The notes beneath the pieces are model-generated. The model was not told the origin of the DNA, did not search any database, and was given only the letters and a program-made list of their open reading frames with translations. Positions 59,926-64,000 of a DNA stretch of 64,000 nt are shown here, one piece after another. Position numbers and translations under genes: made by a program. Numbering within the stretch: the stretch's first letter is position 1; every line of letters starts with the position of its first letter. The DNA comes from Olsenella_K sp051878835 (GTDB lineage Bacteria; Actinomycetota; Coriobacteriia; Coriobacteriales; Atopobiaceae): positions 62,001 through 126,000 of the forward strand of contig JBJEKW010000027.1 in NCBI GenBank assembly GCA_051878835.1, read 5' to 3'.

Positions 59926-61764
59926 CTAGCTGGCGTCGTCCTGCACCACGAGGGGCACGAACTGGTACTTCGTGCAGTCCACGTAGCCGCGGTCGGTCAG
60001 GCGCAGCTCCGGGATGCAGGCCAGGGACAGCAGGCCCATGGTCATGAACGGCGAGGTCATGGTGCAGCCCATGGTGGCCCAGGCCTGCTCGATGCGCTCC
60101 ACCTTTGCTGCCACCTGCTCCACGGGCTCGGGGCTCATGAGGCCACAGATGGGCAGCTCGACCTTGCCCAGGACCTGGCCGTCCTGCACGGCGACCTCGC
60201 CGCCGCCGCACTCCAAAAGCTCGTTTGCGGCCAGGGCCATGTCGTGGTCGTTGTCGCCCACCACCAGCAGGTTGTGCGCGTCGTGCGCCACGGTCTGCGC
60301 CAGGGCGCCGTGGATGCCGAAGCCCTTCGCGAAGCCGTAGGCGAACTTGCCCGTGGCATGGTGCCGCTCGAACACGAAGGCCTTCAGCACGTCGTGGGCG
60401 GGGTCGGCCAGAAGCTCGCCGTCCACGATGCGCACCTGGTCGTGCTCCTCGTGCGTCAGCGTGCTGCCCGAGGACGAGACGATCACGCGCACCGTGGCGT
60501 AGTCGCCCTCAAGCGCGTTGCCCTTGGCGTCCCTTGCGGGGATGCGGAAGGTGTTGTCGTCGATGGGGCGTGCCAGGTGCATGGTGTTGGTCATGCTCTC
60601 GGGCCAGTCGAAGGGCGCGGGGCAGAACAGCGCCTGCCCGTCACGGGCCACCTCGTCGCCGTCTATGAAGACGCGCATCACGTGGAAGTCGTGCAGGTCG
60701 TCCAGGAACACGAGGTCAGCGCACTTGCCGGGGGCAATGCTGCCCAGCTCGCCCTGCATGTGGAAGCAGGTGGCGGTGTTTATGGTGACCATTTGGATGG
60801 CGGTCATGGGGTCGATGCCCTCGCCCACGGCCTTGCGCAGGATGCGGTCCACGTGGCCCTCGGACACCAGCGTCTGCGGGTGGTTGTCGTCCGACACCAG
60901 GTTGCACAGGCGGGTGTCGATGCGGTGCTGCGTGATGGCAGGCGCCAGGTCGTGCAGGTTCTGCCAGGCGGAGCCCTCGCGCAGCTGGGCGTACATGCCC
61001 AGGCGCAGCTTTGCCAGGACGTCCTCCGCGCGGGTGGACTCGTGGCAGCACGAGACGCCCGAGTCTATGTAGGCGTTCAGGCCGCGGTCGGTCTCGGGGA
61101 CCGAGTAGTGACCGGTCACGGTCTCGCCGTTGCGCAGGGTGACGTCGATCTCGTCCAGCACATGGGAGTCGCCGGCCAGGACGCCGGGGTAGTTCATCAT
61201 CTCGCCCAGGCCCACGACGCAGTCCCAGTCCTCGGCCTCGGCGATGTCGTGCGCGTCGATGGCGGCGCCGGTGTCCTCAAAGCCGGGGACGGCGGGCACG
61301 CAGCTGCCGGGGGTGATCATGCACTTCAGGGGCACGCGCGCGGCGTCCTTTGCCAGCTCGCGCAGGGCGGGCAGCCCTGCCACGTTCATGGCCTCGTGCG
61401 GGTCCCAGTAGATGCCCGTGGTGCCGTGGGGCACGACCGCGCGGGCGTACTCGCTGGGGCCCACCATGGAGCTCTCCACGTGGATGTGCCCGTCCAGGAA
61501 GCCCGGGGCCACGTAGCTGCCCTGGGCGTCGACGACCTTCGTGCGGGGGCCGATGCAGTGCTCGGCCGTGTGGGGAGCTATGCCCACGTAGGCCACGCGA
61601 CCGCACGCCACGGCGATGTCGGTGTCGTCCAGGATTTCCCCGGTGGTGACGCACACCAGCCTGGCGTGCCGAATCACCAGCTCGGCCGGCTCCTGCCCCT
61701 GGGCCACGCGTATCAGGGTGCGGTTGGCGTCCCATAGAGGTGACTTGCAGAACCTGTTGATCAT
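59926..61764 (-). CDS. ade: Adenine deaminase
   Basis: 612 residues from ATG 61764 (GGAGGGG upstream). Converts adenine to hypoxanthine and ammonia. Amidohydrolase motifs GHIHVESS, HGTTGIYWDPHEAMNV, CVVGLGEMMNYPGV, GETVTGHYS and the C-terminal GVGDNDHDMALA-like VVGDNDHDM block are typical of the bacterial Ade family with its two-domain C-terminus (TSPFMTMGLLSLACIPELRLTDRG). Provides purine salvage beside purB and purC. No riboswitch is recognised upstream; 61765-62018 is otherwise empty. Confidence 0.95.
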   Translation of the reverse strand: MINRFCKSPLWDANRTLIRVAQGQEPAELVIRHARLVCVTTGEILDDTDIAVACGRVAYVGIAPHTAEHCIGPRTKVVDAQGSYVAPGFLDGHIHVESSMVGPSEYARAVVPHGTTGIYWDPHEAMNVAGLPALRELAKDAARVPLKCMITPGSCVPAVPGFEDTGAAIDAHDIAEAEDWDCVVGLGEMMNYPGVLAGDSHVLDEIDVTLRNGETVTGHYSVPETDRGLNAYIDSGVSCCHESTRAEDVLAKLRLGMYAQLREGSAWQNLHDLAPAITQHRIDTRLCNLVSDDNHPQTLVSEGHVDRILRKAVGEGIDPMTAIQMVTINTATCFHMQGELGSIAPGKCADLVFLDDLHDFHVMRVFIDGDEVARDGQALFCPAPFDWPESMTNTMHLARPIDDNTFRIPARDAKGNALEGDYATVRVIVSSSGSTLTHEEHDQVRIVDGELLADPAHDVLKAFVFERHHATGKFAYGFAKGFGIHGALAQTVAHDAHNLLVVGDNDHDMALAANELLECGGGEVAVQDGQVLGKVELPICGLMSPEPVEQVAAKVERIEQAWATMGCTMTSPFMTMGLLSLACIPELRLTDRGYVDCTKYQFVPLVVQDDAS

Positions 61765-62018
61765 GCCGATCCCCTCCATCAGTTTGCTTACCTTGGTTAA
61801 CGCTTCATTATGCCCCGATTTTCGAGGCGTGGGCACGAGTGAGGTCAGCGGCACGTCAGGGGATGCGACGGTACGGCGGGTCGGAGGGGCTTCTTGCCCA
61901 GGACAGCTTCGTTTCTGAGCCTTCCGGGCCAGTGGCGCGTGGACGCCATCCGGCTGAAAGGCACATGGCGATTGTGTGGGTGAGCTGGCGCGGAATCGCG
62001 TTGTGGCTATGCCTCATG

Positions 62019-62024
62019 TATAGT
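62019..62024 (+). promoter_or_regulatory. TATAGT -10 box of the SRP RNA gene
   Basis: TATAGT nine bases before the start of the paired SRP RNA; no clear -35. Confidence 0.45.
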
Positions 62025-62032
62025 GTTTGCTC

Positions 62033-62143
62033 GAAGCGCACTGGATGGGTTCGGGTGACGTCATACTGCGAACCTGGTCAGGGTCGGGAGACAGCAGCCA
62101 TAAGGAGCCTCTGGCGGGCACCCGTTCCCATCGAGTGCGCTTG
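62033..62143 (+). ncRNA. ffs: Small bacterial signal recognition particle RNA
   Basis: About 111 bases. The apical domain has the universal SRP motif: CCTGGTCAGG, loop GGGAGAC, then AGCAGCC, binding the Ffh M domain. The ends pair perfectly (AAGCGCACT with AGTGCGCTT), with GGGT/ACCC and CGGGTG/CACCCG helices between. An RNA hairpin terminator follows at 62146. Ends are estimated from pairing. Ffs delivers membrane proteins with Ffh and FtsY. Confidence 0.88.
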
Positions 62144-62145
62144 TG

Positions 62146-62172
62146 CAGCCCCAGCATTGCCGGGGCTGTTTT
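62146..62172 (+). terminator. Terminator of the SRP RNA gene
   Basis: CAGCCCC and GGGGCTG stem followed by TTTTGC. Confidence 0.85.
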
Positions 62173-62334
62173 GCTAAAGGTCCTCGATTCAGGCCATATT
62201 TCGTCCACAATCCCGAGCATTCGCAAGGCGCCGCCGCAGCCAGACGGCCAGGCGCGCCCATCGGTTCGGACGGTGGCATCGCGCAACCCGGCGCCGCCGT
62301 GCCCGCATATCGTCATCGCACAGATTGGGAGAGC

Positions 62335-62991
62335 ATGGGTTTCATCTCGTTCATCACGCAGCTGCTGAGTGACCCCCGTACCGCCATCGCCAGCTGGATT
62401 GCGGCAGGTCCCATGGCCGCCTACGGGTTCGTCTTTCTGATCGTGTTCATCGAGACGGGCGTGGTCTTCTTTCCCTTCCTGCCGGGCGACTCGCTGCTGT
62501 TTGCCTCGGGCTTCTTTGCCCACAACGGTGGCTTCAACATCTTTGCGCTGCTGGGCGTGGCGTGGGCCGCGGCCATCCTGGGCGACCAGTGCAACTTCAT
62601 GATTGGCCACTTCCTCGGGCGTAGGATCGTGGCCTCTGGCAAGGTAAAGGCCATGACGCCCGAGCGCATGAAGAAGAGCGAGGACTTCCTGGACAAGTGG
62701 GGCAAGCTCGCCATCTTCCTGGGCAGGTTCTTCCCATTCATCCGCACGTTCGTGCCCTTCATCGCGGGCATGGGCGGCATGAAGTGGCACCACTTCGTGA
62801 TCTTCAACGTGCTGGGCGGCATCTGCTGGTCCACCCTGTTCACGCTGCTGGGCTACTTCTTTGGCGGAATCCCCGCCGTGCAGGAGCACTTCGAGCTGGT
62901 CATCGTCGGCATCATCCTGGTGTCCGTGATTCCCGCCGTCGTCGGTGCCCTGAAGGCCAAGTTCGGCAAGAAGGCCGCCGTCGCGGAGTAG
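62335..62991 (+). CDS. DedA-family membrane protein
   Basis: 218 residues, about five hydrophobic segments. DedA motifs: ETGVVFFPFLPGDSLLF, FFAHNGGFN, and GRFFPFIRTFVPFIAGMGGM with conserved Arg, Gly-Arg and Pro. DedA proteins act in membrane or undecaprenyl-phosphate transport homeostasis. ATG 62335 has GGGAG three bases upstream. Stop is followed by the right-hand repeat array. Confidence 0.92.
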   Translation: MGFISFITQLLSDPRTAIASWIAAGPMAAYGFVFLIVFIETGVVFFPFLPGDSLLFASGFFAHNGGFNIFALLGVAWAAAILGDQCNFMIGHFLGRRIVASGKVKAMTPERMKKSEDFLDKWGKLAIFLGRFFPFIRTFVPFIAGMGGMKWHHFVIFNVLGGICWSTLFTLLGYFFGGIPAVQEHFELVIVGIILVSVIPAVVGALKAKFGKKAAVAE

Positions 62992-63012
62992 CGCGTCGAC
63001 ATCCGTGCAGGC

Positions 63013-63106
63013 GGACGCCCCAACCGATTGAAATTTGTTCTCTGGACGCCCCGATCGATCCAGGCGCCCCGATCGATTGGAATTCGTTCCCCAGACGCCC
63101 CAATCT
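63013..63106. repeat. Two 44-bp direct copies with 49-bp period
   Basis: Copy 1 from 63013 and copy 2 from 63063 share the order GGCGCCCC-like core, CGATTG, AATT, GTTC, and a second GACGCCCC core 31 bp later. Confidence 0.7.
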
Positions 63107-63622
63107 GGCATTTCGAGCTCGCCAGGCGGCTCATCTGCTCGATTGGGGCGCCCCAATCCGTGTGATTTCAATTCTTATATTCCATGACTGCGAGAAAAGC
63201 GCAGGTCAGAGGCCTGTCGATTGTTATGGGCCTCCTGGAGTGGCGGCAATGATGCTGATTGGGGCGCCCCAATCAGGTGGATAGCTTGGCCCAAACGCCC
63301 CAATCGGCGCGTTTTCGCAAGTAGGTTGGGGCTAACACATCGACTGGGGCGTCTGGGGCGTTCGGGGCCCTAGTCGGAGGCCCTCGCCTTTCCTCCCACC
63401 TTTCGCTGGAATCGGCTCGGGGTGCCGGCGGATGCAGCGAGTGTGGACTGGGATGCCCGTGCGTGTGACATCTACGAGTGCGACGCCAGCGCGTGCGACG
63501 ACTGCGGGCGTGACCACATCCTGGCTGGGGTTCCCCGAGCGAGGGGCTGTGCCGGTTGAACGGTTCCGGGGCGCCCACACCTGGAGTTTGTCGCGGACCC
63601 GCCGCCTCGGCTTGGATATGCT

Positions 63623-63715
63623 GCCGCCCAGACCCGGCAATGGCCGCCCCGTCGGCGCCCAGACCCGGCAATAGCGGGCATGTTGGCGCCCACACCTGGA
63701 GTTACCCGTCGCCAA
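63623..63715. repeat. Three 31-bp tandem units
   Basis: Units start at 63623, 63654 and 63685: GCCGCCCAGACCCGGCAAT, GGCGCCCAGACCCGGCAAT, GGCGCCCACACCTGGAG, each followed by a more variable half. Confidence 0.7.
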
Positions 63716-64000
63716 CCGGGAGCTATCTCCGGAACTGGGCGCCCACATCTGGCCAATTGAAATCTTTATGTCTTTCAGCCACACAAAGCCGCTGGTAGGG
63801 GGCTCGACGGTTTTCGCAAGCTCACCGGGGGCGCCGGAAAGTCCAGGTCGGGGCACCCCGAACTGGAGATTGGCGCGTCGCGGGTACCTGCTAACTCCTG
63901 ATTGGGGCGTCCAGGGGGCACCTATTTCCGGGTCGGGGCGGCGAACGCCCCGATCGGGAGATGTTAACGTGCAGAATCCACCCCGACCTGGAAATACCTG

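Larger units (their letters stand above)
63012..64000. repeat. Second palindromic repeat array (GGGCGCCC / GGGGCGCCCC cores), continuing off the window
   Basis: Repeated cores: GATTGGGGCGCCCCAATC at 63141-63158 and 63257-63274 (116 bp apart), ACGCCCC/GCGCCCC at 63015, 63046, 63064 and 63095, GGCGCCC-type cores near 63569, 63623, 63654, 63685 and 63735. Flanks in the second half read CACACCTGGAG or CAGACCCGGCAAT, as in the first array; GGGCACCCCGAACTGG near 63851 and GGGTACCTG near 63881 are mixed forms. No coding region seen in 62992-64000. Confidence 0.8.

Overview
The window looks like GC-rich DNA of an anaerobic or microaerophilic actinobacterium of the class Coriobacteriia, most likely near Olsenella/Atopobium. 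This is inferred from protein style and gene content, not from a marker comparison. Supporting signs are strong G/C third positions, GTG and TTG starts, a 2[4Fe-4S] pyruvate:ferredoxin oxidoreductase, an actinobacterial FHA/PP2C/FtsW-PBP/PASTA-kinase cluster, AmmeMemoRadiSam genes and a VaFE/Cna-B surface adhesin. It is draft assembly: two runs of exactly 100 N occur at 21717-21816 and 30260-30359.

Layout. 1-3109 (minus): a large thioester/Cna-B/ricin-lectin/VaFE adhesin running off the left edge. 3377-8230: tRNA-Gly, an M29 aminopeptidase, tRNA-Lys, then argG-argH behind a leader with a possible Arg-rich leader peptide and a candidate ARG box. 8384-14140: a complete peptide ABC transporter (lipoprotein, two permeases, two ATPases). 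14295-21424: purB, a TSCPD protein, a Tat-type lipoprotein, an OmpR-type two-component pair, purC, a small membrane protein and tRNA-Arg(CCT). 21425-22834: no genes, but a dense array of palindromic repeats built on GGGTACCC. 22835-32712 (minus): a signalling and cell-wall operon, in transcription order kinase 2, fhaA, fhaB, PP2C, FtsW-PBP fusion, PASTA kinase. 32858-35775: tRNA-Leu, a small membrane protein, serS, an unknown protein, tRNA-Arg(ACG), tRNA-Ser. 35816-38337: gluQ, a GNAT protein and an unknown protein. 38338-42244: a long structured leader and nifJ. 42410-45853: a glycosyltransferase with a LytS/LytR-type pair. 45878-47751: phosphodiesterase, PAP2 phosphatase, thioredoxin. 47916-52777: unknown protein, then metF, a stand-alone MetH reactivation domain and metH. 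52781-62991: asparaginase, pgi, AmmeMemoRadiSam pair, a C26 amidotransferase, a membrane protein, adenine deaminase, the small SRP RNA (ffs) and a DedA protein. 62992-64000: a second palindromic repeat array with a GGGCGCCC core, continuing off the right edge.

Functionally the window pairs peptide and amino-acid use (M29 peptidase, peptide ABC importer, asparaginase, adenine deaminase, PFOR) with arginine, purine and B12-dependent methionine synthesis, and a Ser/Thr phosphorylation module wired to elongation or septal peptidoglycan synthesis. The least explained elements are the two repeat arrays, which share a GGGNNCCC core and a similar flank; the multi-hairpin nifJ leader with mutually exclusive pairings; the arg leader; and the lectin insertion in the adhesin.
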